DNA from: Olavius algarvensis associated proteobacterium Delta 3
GTDB taxonomy: Bacteria; Desulfobacterota; Desulfobacteria; Desulfobacterales; CAFBRK01
NCBI GenBank assembly: GCA_903231505.1
Contig: CAFBRK010000034.1
Coordinates: forward strand, 18,954 to 82,953
Length of the DNA stretch: 64,000 nucleotides
Direction of reading: 5' to 3'
This document shows, piece after piece, positions 1 through 8,010 of this stretch. Position 1 is the stretch's first letter. The number at the start of each line of letters is the position of its first letter. The position numbers and the translations under genes were made by a program. The notes beneath the pieces were generated by a model. The model had not been told where the DNA came from. It saw only the letters and a program-made list of their open reading frames with translations, and did not search any database.

Positions 1-1087
1 CCACCTCGAGAATGAATGTCGGGTGCTCAAAGGTGATCATCGGCCCCGGCGTGACGTTATGGAGCATGAGGGCTCCAAGGAGCATGGCCGCCGGGGGACT
101 GCCCGGGATCCCCAGGTTCAGCAGAGGGATCATGGCGCCTCCCACACAAGCGTTGTTGGCGGTTTCGCTGGCCAATACGCCTTTTAATTCTCCCTTGCCG
201 AACGTCTCGGGGTGCTTGGATGTATTCTTGGCAGTGCCGTAGGAGACCCAACCGGCAATGTCTTCACCGATACCCGGTACCGATCCGATACCCACCCCGA
301 TCAAGGCTGACCGGATGATCGCCGGAATGTTGCGGATCACCGTTCCGATCTCGGGAATGATGCGCTGCAGCTTTTGGGCCTCTGCGATCTTGGTGCGATC
401 TTTGAGAACCTGGATGATCTGGGGAATACCGAATGCCCCGATGAGCACCGGTACTACCTCGATGCCACTCTCCAATTCCATAAAGCCAAACGTAAATCGC
501 GGGTAGAACTGGAGCAGATCACGGCCCACACAAGCCAGAAAGAGGCCCAGGAACCCGGAGATCCACCCTTTGATCACCAGATCCGGGCTGGTCAGGGTGC
601 CGCTGATGAGAATGCCGAATAAGGCGAGCAAAAAGAATTCGAACGACGTGAACTGCAGCGCAAAACTGGAAATAATGGGTGAAATGCTCACCACGAACAG
701 CATGCTGATGACTGTTCCAATGGCCGAGGCTGTGGTTGTCAGTCCAATCGCCCGGCCCCCCTCACCTTTACAGGCTAGTGGATATCCGTCCAGTGCCGTG
801 GCAGCGGCTGCGGCAGTTCCGGGGATGTTGATCAAAATGGAAGAGTAGGATCCACCGTAGGTTCCGCCCACGTAGATGGCCAGAAGGCAAATCATGGCGA
901 GGGCGGTGTCCATCCCAAAAGTCAATGCGGTCAGCAGGGCAACACCCAGCGTGGATGTCAGCCCGGGCATGGCGCCGAAAAGAATCCCCAGCAGCACCGA
1001 CCCGAACAGGACGGCAAGGTTCACTGGATCCGCGGCAATGCCGAAGACAATACCGAAAAAGGACCCGATGCGCTCAAAAATCAGCAT
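1..1087 (-). CDS. tctA: Tripartite tricarboxylate transporter permease TctA (partial, runs off left edge)
   Basis: Large membrane subunit of a TTT-family carboxylate importer, working with TctB and the periplasmic TctC. Reading from ATG 1087 the protein begins MLIFERIGSFFGIVFG. It shows the family's Gly/Pro-rich stretches GAMPGLTSTLGVALL and GGTYGGSYSSILINIPGT in the first 100 residues, and HNVTPGPMITFEHP near the left edge. About 360 of the usual 500 residues lie in the window. The frame is open upstream to GTG codons at 1147 and 1150, but those sit in a short dispersed-repeat-like sequence. ATG 1087 is preferred although its Shine-Dalgarno (AAAGG, 13 nt away) is weak. It is the last gene of a gntR-tctC-tctB-tctA run. 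Confidence 0.9.
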   Translation of the reverse strand, partial: MLIFERIGSFFGIVFGIAADPVNLAVLFGSVLLGILFGAMPGLTSTLGVALLTALTFGMDTALAMICLLAIYVGGTYGGSYSSILINIPGTAAAAATALDGYPLACKGEGGRAIGLTTTASAIGTVISMLFVVSISPIISSFALQFTSFEFFLLALFGILISGTLTSPDLVIKGWISGFLGLFLACVGRDLLQFYPRFTFGFMELESGIEVVPVLIGAFGIPQIIQVLKDRTKIAEAQKLQRIIPEIGTVIRNIPAIIRSALIGVGIGSVPGIGEDIAGWVSYGTAKNTSKHPETFGKGELKGVLASETANNACVGGAMIPLLNLGIPGSPPAAMLLGALMLHNVTPGPMITFEHPTFILEV

Positions 1088-1149
1088 GTATTCTGAAGAG
1101 CCTTTCTTTGGGTCGTTTTGGCTCAGACCGTGGTCCGGCAGATTCACCA

Positions 1150-1172
1150 CCCTGAGCGAAGTCGAAGGGGAA
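1150..1172. repeat. Short dispersed-repeat-like sequence upstream of tctA
   Basis: This stretch contains CCTGAGCGAAGTCGAAGGGG, a type of short repeat found in intergenic DNA of many environmental bacteria (from memory, not searched here). It lies in the 180-nt gap between tctB and tctA. No second full copy was seen in the window; 27285-27310 begins in the same way (CACCCTGAGC). Confidence 0.4.
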
Positions 1173-1267
1173 TCCGAAAGATTTCTGATTGCCGGATGTG
1201 AGCTGCCCCTGCCAGGTCAATCCGTCAGGACGAGCGTTGTTGTTCATCGCTTCCCTTAAAAATCATT

Positions 1268-2107
1268 TCATGAAAACCAGGATTGAAAGTACGAGTACCA
1301 TATATCGTCCAGCAGCCAAACGGCGAGACCTTCCGCCGGCATGGGCACCAGAAGAAAGTATTTAAAAATCGTGCCGATTAAAAACGGAGGTACAACAGAC
1401 AGAACAAGGCTGATCCAGAACTTCTTTCTCAGTTCCGGGGTTTTACGGATCGCAACCCCAATATAAATGAAATAAACAAAGGTAAACGCCATCGTGATCC
1501 AGTCCACTGGATATGCCAACGCGGGCTCTAAATCGGTCTGAATTCCGAAACCCGCAGACCACCCCGCAAGTTGCGACATTACGGGTTCCAACTTTGTCTG
1601 CAGATCGAAAACGAAAAACATCAGGAAGAATGCATTTATCCCAAGATAAAATAAGAAGAATTTTTTCAGGAGTTCATCGTCAGCGAAGTAGAACATGGTT
1701 ATGAACACAAAGAGAAAAAGCACGCTGCACAGAAAGAAGTCGATTCGGGGAACCTGGATATATACAAAGCACGTAAATAGACCGGCAATGGCATAAAACC
1801 GCATTGTCGCTGGAGATTTCAGAAAGCGGATCAGATCAGGGCTGGCCAGCCAACCCAGGGCCCGTTTAAACCCATTGAAACCGACCGTCTTAAGGGCTGT
1901 ACGCATCAACAAAACGCCCAGCAAGGTAATCATCGCCCCGACAAACAGCGGGAAGAGCGCCGGCGACACAAACCAGACGTTTTGCACTCCGCCCCATGAG
2001 TCTTTCATGGGCATTTTCAGTCCCTGGCTGATAATCCACAGGCCAAACAGGGCCATGATGCCGCCGGAGAAAATATCCGCTTTTCGGAGTTTGTCCTTTT
2101 CCAACAT
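1268..2107 (-). CDS. tctB: TctB-family small membrane subunit of the TTT transporter (enlarged)
   Basis: Small membrane subunit of the tricarboxylate transporter, identified by its place between tctC and tctA and its opening KADIFSGGIMALFGLWIISQG, typical of the TctB/DUF1468 family. At 279 residues it is nearly twice the usual length of about 150. It has hydrophobic segments near residues 15-30, 50-70, 105-140, 150-165, 200-220 and 232-270, where the family normally has about four helices. The extra part is a second membrane block after residue 170. ATG 2107 is the first start. No substrate can be assigned from the sequence. Confidence 0.85.
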   Translation of the reverse strand: MLEKDKLRKADIFSGGIMALFGLWIISQGLKMPMKDSWGGVQNVWFVSPALFPLFVGAMITLLGVLLMRTALKTVGFNGFKRALGWLASPDLIRFLKSPATMRFYAIAGLFTCFVYIQVPRIDFFLCSVLFLFVFITMFYFADDELLKKFFLFYLGINAFFLMFFVFDLQTKLEPVMSQLAGWSAGFGIQTDLEPALAYPVDWITMAFTFVYFIYIGVAIRKTPELRKKFWISLVLSVVPPFLIGTIFKYFLLVPMPAEGLAVWLLDDIWYSYFQSWFS

Positions 2108-2129
2108 CGATCACGGTCTTTCAGAAGGC

Positions 2130-2171
2130 GATCAGGGGGCAGGTGCTGTGTCTGCTACCTGCCCCCTGATC
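2130..2171 (-). promoter_or_regulatory. Strong intercistronic stem-loop between tctC and tctB
   Basis: Two 15-nt arms, 2130-2144 and 2157-2171, are perfect reverse complements around a 12-nt loop. There is no U-run after the stem on the minus strand, so it does not look like a simple terminator. In binding-protein operons such hairpins often protect the upstream binding-protein message from 3' decay; that role is inferred here. Confidence 0.6.
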
Positions 2172-2218
2172 TAATGTCATAGACACTTTGAAATTACCAT
2201 AACATCCAGATGGTTATA

Positions 2219-3226
2219 CTATGGCTTGGGGATGCCCAACTTGGACGGCTTCACCGTCGCCGCTCCCAAATCCCATAAGGTCCATGCAAAGTTAGACTCC
2301 AATGCGTTGAAGATGGCCTTGGATTCCGCTCCGGTGGCACCGGAAAGCAGATAATAGTTTTCCTCGGCCCAGTTTTTGACTTTGTCCGTGGCCATGGCTT
2401 TTCTGAATGCCGCTTGGAGAGCCGCCCTGGCTTCCAGGGGCGCGTCCGCCGGAACAGCAAAACCAATGGCCTGGGAAATGGGCAGGTACTTTGACAGACC
2501 GGGATAGGAATCGAACGACGAAGGAATCGTTCCAAGCCCCTCGACGTCGAAGGAATCCGGAATCAGCATGCCCAGGGCCCGCAGTTTGCCGCCCCGCAAC
2601 AACTGCTGCTGCTCGGCCAGGGACGTGACCACCACCGACACCTCGCCGGCCATGGCGGCATTCTGGCTGGGTGCAGAGCCCTTATAGGGAATAAAGTTGA
2701 AGTCCGCCCCGGACCCTTTTTCCAGGGCCAATAGGTTCAAATGATGAATGGAACCGGCACCACTGGCAGCAGCTGTGATCTTGCCCGGGCTTTTCTTTGC
2801 GGCCTCGATCAAATCCTTGAGGGTTTTGTATGGTGTGTTGGGTGTCACGGAAATGATATCCGGGGAACCACCCACAATGAATGTTTCCCACACATCGAAT
2901 CGGTTGTTCCAACCACCCTGTACCCCGGCCGTCACATTCGATTCGGAGAGACCGCAGAGGGTGTACCCATCGTGGGGTCTACTGAATGCGTAACTCATTC
3001 CCACGGAGCCCGCCACGCCACCGGTTTTATTGATGACATTTACGTTCACACCCAGGAATTTCTGCATTTCCGCATGGATTATCCGGTTGCACGTGTCGGT
3101 GCCACCGCCGGCCCCCCATACGACGACGGCTGTAATATTCCTTTTGGGAAAACTCTGTGCAAACACGTTACCTGCCGTCATGGCAGCCAAGAGCAACACC
3201 AGCGTAATGACAAGAATTTTTTTCAT
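2219..3226 (-). CDS. tctC: TctC/Bug-type periplasmic carboxylate-binding protein
   Basis: Extracytoplasmic receptor of the TTT system, delivering substrate to TctAB. Residues 1-23 are a Sec signal peptide (MKKILVITLVLLLAAMTAG core) with likely cleavage after NVFA. The mature part has the Bug-fold features: the WGAGGGTD loop near residue 37, INKTGGVAGSVG near 65 and the ASGAGSIHH region near 155. Length 335 is normal. The start is set by GGAGGG about 6 nt before ATG 3226. The 228-nt gap to the regulator probably carries its promoter. Ligand unknown; Bug proteins bind many carboxylates. Confidence 0.92.
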   Translation of the reverse strand: MKKILVITLVLLLAAMTAGNVFAQSFPKRNITAVVVWGAGGGTDTCNRIIHAEMQKFLGVNVNVINKTGGVAGSVGMSYAFSRPHDGYTLCGLSESNVTAGVQGGWNNRFDVWETFIVGGSPDIISVTPNTPYKTLKDLIEAAKKSPGKITAAASGAGSIHHLNLLALEKGSGADFNFIPYKGSAPSQNAAMAGEVSVVVTSLAEQQQLLRGGKLRALGMLIPDSFDVEGLGTIPSSFDSYPGLSKYLPISQAIGFAVPADAPLEARAALQAAFRKAMATDKVKNWAEENYYLLSGATGAESKAIFNALESNFAWTLWDLGAATVKPSKLGIPKP

Positions 3227-3453
3227 TTTTTCCCTCCGGTTTCTTTATGGTGTTTGGAAAAATGGTGATCCACTGAATGCCCTCACATCGCCGCTGCCGG
3301 AAACAGCGCACACATAACCCCTTGGGCTCACCGCTTCCGGTATACGGTGACGCCGTATCTCCCTCCCTCCTTTCCTACTGCTTTTTCTTCCCGGACAACA
3401 TCGAACGATGGCGTTGGTGCATCTGCAAATCAGCGGCATGGTGCAGAGACCGC

Positions 3454-4194
3454 TCATGGGGCCGACCCACCCGCGGAATGGTGTTCAGATAACGATCGCC
3501 CGGTGTGCCCCTCCTGGACCTCTCTCTCGAGGGCGCCCTTGGACCGCTTTAAGTGCCGGCGCATAAGATTCTCGGCGGCCTCCGGATCCCGGTTGCAAAG
3601 GGCCTCGATAACCGACAGATGCTCGTGAATGGTTTCGTTGGGAGGTCGAATCAATCCCTCCCAGCCGCGCCACTGGTAGCTGTAGCTGATGATATTGTAG
3701 GTGTGGAGAATACTTTTGAGAAACTCCTTGGCCCCGACCGTAATCACAAAATTGTGAAACTTCCGGTCTTCCTTTGCGTAGGCCTTGATATCGTCGATAT
3801 CCCTTGTTTCTTTGAACTGCCTGAAGAAGTGTTTGAGCTGTTTTACCTGATGGTCGGTAATCTGCTTAGCCGCACGTCTGGCGGCCAGACCTTCGAGGAC
3901 CTCCCGGAGCTCAAAAATACTGACCATTTCCGTTTCGGTAAACAGCCGCACGTAAAAGCCCCTGCGGGGCTTGGCCTCGACGAGTTTTTCTTGAACAAGG
4001 TATTTGAGCGCGTTGACAAGGGGCGTCCGGCTGATGCCAAGGTCCCTGGCGAGTTTTTCCTGGGGAATCTTATCCCCCGGCAGGAATCGGCGCTCGATAA
4101 TCATTTCTTTGAGGATGGAATACGCCTTCTGGTCTAGATTTTCGTGCTCCGCACCAAGATTGATCACACCATTGTCGATATTTGGTGCTTCCAT
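3454..4194 (-). CDS. GntR-family (FCD subfamily) transcriptional regulator
   Basis: Probable regulator of the adjacent tct genes. The N-terminal winged helix-turn-helix (about residues 20-80) contains EKLARDLGISRTPLVNALKY. The C-terminal all-helical FCD ligand domain (about 90-225) keeps the metal-binding pattern Asp-x3-His (EDRKFH) plus later His residues (IHEHL, MRRHL). Start ATG 4194 is chosen because AGGAGG sits 6 nt upstream; the frame continues 22 codons further but into the operator. Length 246 is typical. A perfect palindrome overlaps its promoter, so autorepression relieved by a carboxylate ligand is likely (inference). Confidence 0.92.
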   Translation of the reverse strand: MEAPNIDNGVINLGAEHENLDQKAYSILKEMIIERRFLPGDKIPQEKLARDLGISRTPLVNALKYLVQEKLVEAKPRRGFYVRLFTETEMVSIFELREVLEGLAARRAAKQITDHQVKQLKHFFRQFKETRDIDDIKAYAKEDRKFHNFVITVGAKEFLKSILHTYNIISYSYQWRGWEGLIRPPNETIHEHLSVIEALCNRDPEAAENLMRRHLKRSKGALEREVQEGHTGRSLSEHHSAGGSAP

Positions 4195-4233
4195 GGAACG
4201 CCTCCTGTTGGAAATAGTATGTGAAAAAACAAA

Positions 4234-4285
4234 ATATTGAATTTTGTATACAAAATTCAATATAAAACCCCCTTCGATGTGTCAA
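4234..4285 (-). promoter_or_regulatory. gntR promoter with a perfect 30-bp palindromic operator
   Basis: Positions 4234-4263 form a perfect 15+15 bp palindrome centred on TTGTATACAA, the type of core bound by GntR/FCD regulators. On the minus strand a TTGACA -35 lies at 4285-4280. A TATTGA -10 lies at 4262-4257 after a 17-nt spacer, inside the palindrome. Occupancy of the operator would therefore block the promoter. No second copy was seen upstream of tctC. Confidence 0.75.
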
Positions 4286-4646
4286 GATCTAATTACATTA
4301 TCTCCATTTACTGGAAATTATGTTCACAGATTGCCCACCCGGTTTGTTCCCACATCAACAGTATTCGAAATACTTCCAATTGGTTATATCGAAACACAGT
4401 GTTGGCACATCTGATGCAAGGCTCAGAATTGTGAGGAAAGATCTTGTGCAGATAATTGTGATGGTCCCCAGATACTGCCTACGCGTGATGGTCCGGCCGA
4501 TGAGATGGGCGGTGGCAACGTTCAAGGAGAAAGTCATCGCGAATCTGACGATTCGAACACATTTCTAAGAAGATATCCCGGATATGGCGAGATTAGGCGA
4601 CAAATCTGCTCAACCGTTCTCAACTGGAACGTGGAAGGAGGCTGCC
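4286..4646. other. Intergenic region, no gene recognised
   Basis: About 360 nt between the gntR promoter and the small plus-strand gene. Only short frames without Shine-Dalgarno sites or family features were found. It presumably carries the promoter of the small gene downstream. No repeat or clear hairpin was seen. Confidence 0.5.
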
Positions 4647-4838
4647 ATGGATAGATTCCCAATCAACAGGATCGACCGGAATCTGGAAATATACGCGAAG
4701 ATCGCCAACAGTTTCGTCGACAAACACGGTTTCGGTGTGGAGTACGACAAGCGTATTCATCGGGTGGATTACATCGGAAGCGATCGATGCAAAGACCTCG
4801 TGGCGGAACTCATGCCGAAAAATCTGATTGTCGAATAA
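4647..4838 (+). CDS. Small hypothetical protein, 63 residues
   Basis: I do not recognise this protein. It is supported by a strong Shine-Dalgarno (GAAGGAGG, 6 nt before ATG 4647) and a soluble, mixed-charge composition beginning MDRFPINRIDRNLEIYAKIA. There is no membrane segment and no cysteine. It stands alone on the plus strand, divergent from gntR and convergent with the transporter gene at 4949. The frame extends 21 codons further upstream, but only the internal ATG has a ribosome binding site. Confidence 0.55.
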   Translation: MDRFPINRIDRNLEIYAKIANSFVDKHGFGVEYDKRIHRVDYIGSDRCKDLVAELMPKNLIVE

Positions 4839-4948
4839 CGCTTTCCATAGAATTCCCGCGTCAAGGTTATAACACCGATAGCTGACTAATCCACGCACTT
4901 GGATTCAGGGGGAACTATGCCTTCTTTCTGGGCCCAATAACAATGCGC

Positions 4949-5926
4949 CTATACTGCATTGATAACGAACATCAAAACGGGAAGGACCACAATCAGCAGG
5001 GCTGTGGTAACAAACCAGCAGGAGTTGGCAAGATCCAGATCCAGATCATATATGGACGGTGGAATGAGTGCATTGAAGGCCACAGGCATAGAGGACAGGA
5101 TGATTACCACTTTCAGTGGCAAACCATTGCCGATGTCGCCGAAACCGAGCAGAAAAGCGACCGTTGTGGTGAGTATCGGCACAATGAGAAACTTGATCAG
5201 GGAAACCGATGCCGCCTCCCGGAGATAATCCCGGACTTTCCGGAATCGAAGGGCCAGCCCGATGGATGTCAGCAACATGACGGTGGCCATCGGCACAAAA
5301 ATGGCATTGATCGTTCCATAAATTATGGGGCGATCTACACCGGAGAAATTCAGAATCCCACCGATGAGGATACTGGATATCGCAACGATGATAAACGGAT
5401 CCTTCAGCAGCGCCTTCAATCGACTGCCGGCGGGTTCACCCGGCCGGTCGCTGGCGCTGTAGTATTTCGCTATGGGAAATCCAACGGAATAATAAAAGGT
5501 CTCTTCGAAGAGCTTGTAAATCGAGACCAGGGCGAAGCCCGGTTCCCCCAGGTAGATGAAACAGGTCAGTGCCCCTATGGCGCCGATGTTGGTGAACGAG
5601 CCGCAGCCGAACATCGCCCCCGTCTTCCGGGGTTCCAGGTGGAGCGTTCGGGATGCCGCCAGGGCCAGCAACCCGCCGGCCATCAAGGCGAACAAGCCCG
5701 TGAACGGCAAGGCAACCAACCGGGCGCTTTTAAGTTCCACAATCCAGACGGCCCCGATGATCATCACGGGGTTAAGCCCCAGCAGCGCGATCTTTTGAAG
5801 GAGTTTGCGCAGATCGTCGATCTCGATCGGCAGGGATATGCGTCCCTTTTGGACAAGGATCTGGACAACGTAACCCAGTGACAGGCCGAAACCGATGACT
5901 CCGAGGGAATACAGAATTTTCGTCAT
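4949..5926 (-). CDS. AEC-family (auxin efflux carrier-like) membrane transporter
   Basis: Inner-membrane carrier of the AEC family (Pfam Mem_trans), usually exporting or importing carboxylates such as malate. About ten hydrophobic helices are visible in two halves, with the central hydrophilic loop near residues 155-175 (ASDRPGEPAGSRLKALLK). Typical features are LGLNPVMIIGAVWIVEL near residue 45 and FNALIPPSIYDLDLDLA near 275. ATG 5926 is 11 nt after the mpl stop; a GTG at 5980 would add 18 residues and overlap mpl, with no better ribosome site. Probably cotranscribed with mpl; substrate unknown. Confidence 0.85.
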   Translation of the reverse strand: MTKILYSLGVIGFGLSLGYVVQILVQKGRISLPIEIDDLRKLLQKIALLGLNPVMIIGAVWIVELKSARLVALPFTGLFALMAGGLLALAASRTLHLEPRKTGAMFGCGSFTNIGAIGALTCFIYLGEPGFALVSIYKLFEETFYYSVGFPIAKYYSASDRPGEPAGSRLKALLKDPFIIVAISSILIGGILNFSGVDRPIIYGTINAIFVPMATVMLLTSIGLALRFRKVRDYLREAASVSLIKFLIVPILTTTVAFLLGFGDIGNGLPLKVVIILSSMPVAFNALIPPSIYDLDLDLANSCWFVTTALLIVVLPVLMFVINAV

Positions 5927-5936
5927 GTCGCCAAAA

Positions 5937-7358
5937 CTACAGTATGTCCAAAAGCCGCTCGTGGATATTGTCGAACCCACCGTTGGACATGACCAGTATC
6001 AGGTCGCCGCTTCGGGCTTCAGCTGTTAAAAAATCGATAATTGCTTCTGTGTCGGAGAAATAATGGGCATCGATGGCCTGCTGTTTCAAATCGTCGACCA
6101 GCTGTTGGGAAGAAAACCGCTCCCCCTCCGGGACCTTGTGGAGAAGGGGCGGTTTCCGGATGCACACAATATCGGCCTGTGCGAAGGAAGCAGCATACTC
6201 TGTCTGGAAAATGTTGCGCATGCTCGAGTTGGTCCGCGGTTCGAACACTGCGATCAGTCGCCCGTCCGGATAAAAAGGCCGCAGCGCCCTGATGGTTTCC
6301 CGAACGGCGGTGGGGTGGTGGGCAAAATCATCGATGACTGTGATGCCCCGCCGGATTCCCCGGACCTCCTGCCGACGGCGAACACCCTCGAAGGTTTCGA
6401 AGGCTTTGGCAAGGACATCGGCAGAGATTCCCAATTCATCTGCCGCTGCCACGACAGATAATGCGTTAAGCAGGTTGTGGGCCCCCGGCATCCGAACCCG
6501 GAATTCTCCGAAAAGGTCACCATCTTTTAACACTTCGAACAGGCTCCAAGGCGGCTCCAACGTGTCATTCCCCAATCGCCATTGGCAGTTTCCGTTTTCT
6601 GCGTATCGGACGACATTTGCCCGGGCGTCCCGGATCACTTCATCGATGGCCTGATCACCATCCCAGGCGACCAGTACCTTGTCCGGACCCATACCGGACA
6701 CCAACGCATGGAATGCCTCCCGGATATGATCCAAATCCCTAAAAATATCGGCGTGGTCAAATTCGATGCTGGTCATGATCGCGACATCGGGCTGGTAATG
6801 GAGAAACTTAGGGCCCTTGTCGAAAAAAGCCGTGTCGTACTCGTCCCCCTCCAGAACGATGTGCGGGCCGCTCCCCACCCGGGCACTGGACTGAAAATTT
6901 TTCAATATTCCGCCGATCAGAAATGAAGGATCCAGCCCGCAGGAAGTCAACACCCAGGCCAGCATCGACGCAGTGGTGGTTTTTCCGTGGGTGCCGGTCA
7001 CCACCAGCCGTTTCTTTCCTTTGGCAAGGAACCGGTTGATGGCCTGGGGCATGGAGCAGAAGGAAAGGCCGGTTTCCATTACGCCGACGGACTCGGGGTT
7101 GTCTTTGGTCACGGCGTTGCCAACAATGACCAGATCTGGTCGATGGGAAAGGTTTTCCGGGGAGAATCCGTGAAACAGCCGGATCCCTTTTTCTTCCAGG
7201 AAGGTACTCATGGGTGGGTAGACGTTCTGATCCGACCCGGTGACCGCGTAGCCCATGTCCCGGAGCAAGACCGCCAGGGCGCCCATTCCGGTTCCACAGA
7301 TGGCAATCAGGTGAATCGATCGGACCGCTTCCGGTATGATGTTCCGCGTCATGTCCAT
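5937..7358 (-). CDS. mpl: UDP-N-acetylmuramate:L-Ala-gamma-D-Glu-meso-DAP ligase Mpl
   Basis: Mur-ligase that re-attaches the recovered murein tripeptide to UDP-MurNAc in cell-wall recycling (cytoplasm). Three Mur domains are visible: an N-terminal Rossmann part with ICGTGMGALAVLLRDMGY, the ATPase domain with P-loop VTGTHGKTTTASML near residue 122, and the C-terminal domain with DDFAHHPTAVRETI near 345. The segment EGDEYDTAFFDKGPKFLHY is characteristic of Mpl and differs from MurC. Length about 473 is normal. ATG 7358 is preferred over the GTG immediately before it. Confidence 0.93.
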   Translation of the reverse strand: MDMTRNIIPEAVRSIHLIAICGTGMGALAVLLRDMGYAVTGSDQNVYPPMSTFLEEKGIRLFHGFSPENLSHRPDLVIVGNAVTKDNPESVGVMETGLSFCSMPQAINRFLAKGKKRLVVTGTHGKTTTASMLAWVLTSCGLDPSFLIGGILKNFQSSARVGSGPHIVLEGDEYDTAFFDKGPKFLHYQPDVAIMTSIEFDHADIFRDLDHIREAFHALVSGMGPDKVLVAWDGDQAIDEVIRDARANVVRYAENGNCQWRLGNDTLEPPWSLFEVLKDGDLFGEFRVRMPGAHNLLNALSVVAAADELGISADVLAKAFETFEGVRRRQEVRGIRRGITVIDDFAHHPTAVRETIRALRPFYPDGRLIAVFEPRTNSSMRNIFQTEYAASFAQADIVCIRKPPLLHKVPEGERFSSQQLVDDLKQQAIDAHYFSDTEAIIDFLTAEARSGDLILVMSNGGFDNIHERLLDIL

Positions 7359-7376
7359 CACGGTGGTATCCGGATC

Positions 7377-7844
7377 TCAGGAACCGTTTTCCGACAGTCT
7401 ATGGGATCCCATTTTCTCTGCCGGCACCGCCATTAGAGTGACCATTGCTTTTGCGACGAGCGCTTCGCCGGCGTCCCGCACATCATACACCTCGGACTCG
7501 ACAACGATGATGCGATGCCCGCCCCGCAGCACGCGGCCCCGGCAGCGCAGTACACGACCGTAGGCGGGTTTCAGCATGTTGATCTTGAATTCCACCGATA
7601 AAATTCGAAGCGAATCATCGACGGTGGTATAGGCGGCATAGCCGGCCGTGTGGTCGGCCATGGCGGCCATGACACCGGCATGGACAAAACCGTCCTGCTG
7701 ACGGTGGTGCTCCTCGAGCCGGACTTCCGATTCAAAAAAACCCGGCCGAATCTTTTTTGCACGGAAACCACAATAGGCGATGAAGCCGCGTTTAAAATCT
7801 TTAGCCAGGAATTTGACCCGCTCTGGTGCCAACTCATTTTCCAT
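7377..7844 (-). CDS. PaaI-type hotdog-fold acyl-CoA thioesterase
   Basis: Small hotdog-fold enzyme (155 residues) likely hydrolysing an acyl- or aryl-CoA thioester in the cytoplasm. The family motif FVHAGVMAAMADHTAGYAAY holds the conserved His-Ala-Gly and Asp of PaaI/YdiI-like enzymes. Start ATG 7844 has GGAGGGA 6 nt upstream; an in-frame GTG five codons earlier lies inside that ribosome site and is rejected. The gene ends 18 nt before mpl and may be cotranscribed with hemL-side genes. Substrate not predictable. Confidence 0.85.
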   Translation of the reverse strand: MENELAPERVKFLAKDFKRGFIAYCGFRAKKIRPGFFESEVRLEEHHRQQDGFVHAGVMAAMADHTAGYAAYTTVDDSLRILSVEFKINMLKPAYGRVLRCRGRVLRGGHRIIVVESEVYDVRDAGEALVAKAMVTLMAVPAEKMGSHRLSENGS

Positions 7845-7941
7845 GAACTGTCCCTCCACCGATAGAAATTGTGAAAGAATATCATTTATATGGCGAAATT
7901 GCTAACATGTGATTTCAGATTTTGGTCATCCGTGGCCGTTT

Positions 7942-7970
7942 TGAAATCCGATATCCGGGTTTCGGATTTC
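7942..7970. repeat. Short heptamer tract with opposed arms
   Basis: Four consecutive 7-nt units (GAAATCC, GATATCC, then GGGTTTC, GGATTTC) form a 9-bp inverted repeat (7942-7950 with 7961-7969). It resembles a minimal version of the heptamer tracts elsewhere in the window and lies between hemL and the thioesterase gene. Confidence 0.5.
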
Positions 7971-8010
7971 CAATTGTGGAAAAATTTATCGGAATTCCGT
8001 GGGTTCCAGC

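Noticed and set aside
1088..1257. 57-codon frame starting MNNNARPDG upstream of tctA
   Set aside because: It is out of frame with tctA, passes through a short dispersed repeat and has no homologous features.
4620..4898. Minus-strand frame of 92 codons opposite the small protein at 4647
   Set aside because: No ribosome site; the plus-strand gene has a strong one.
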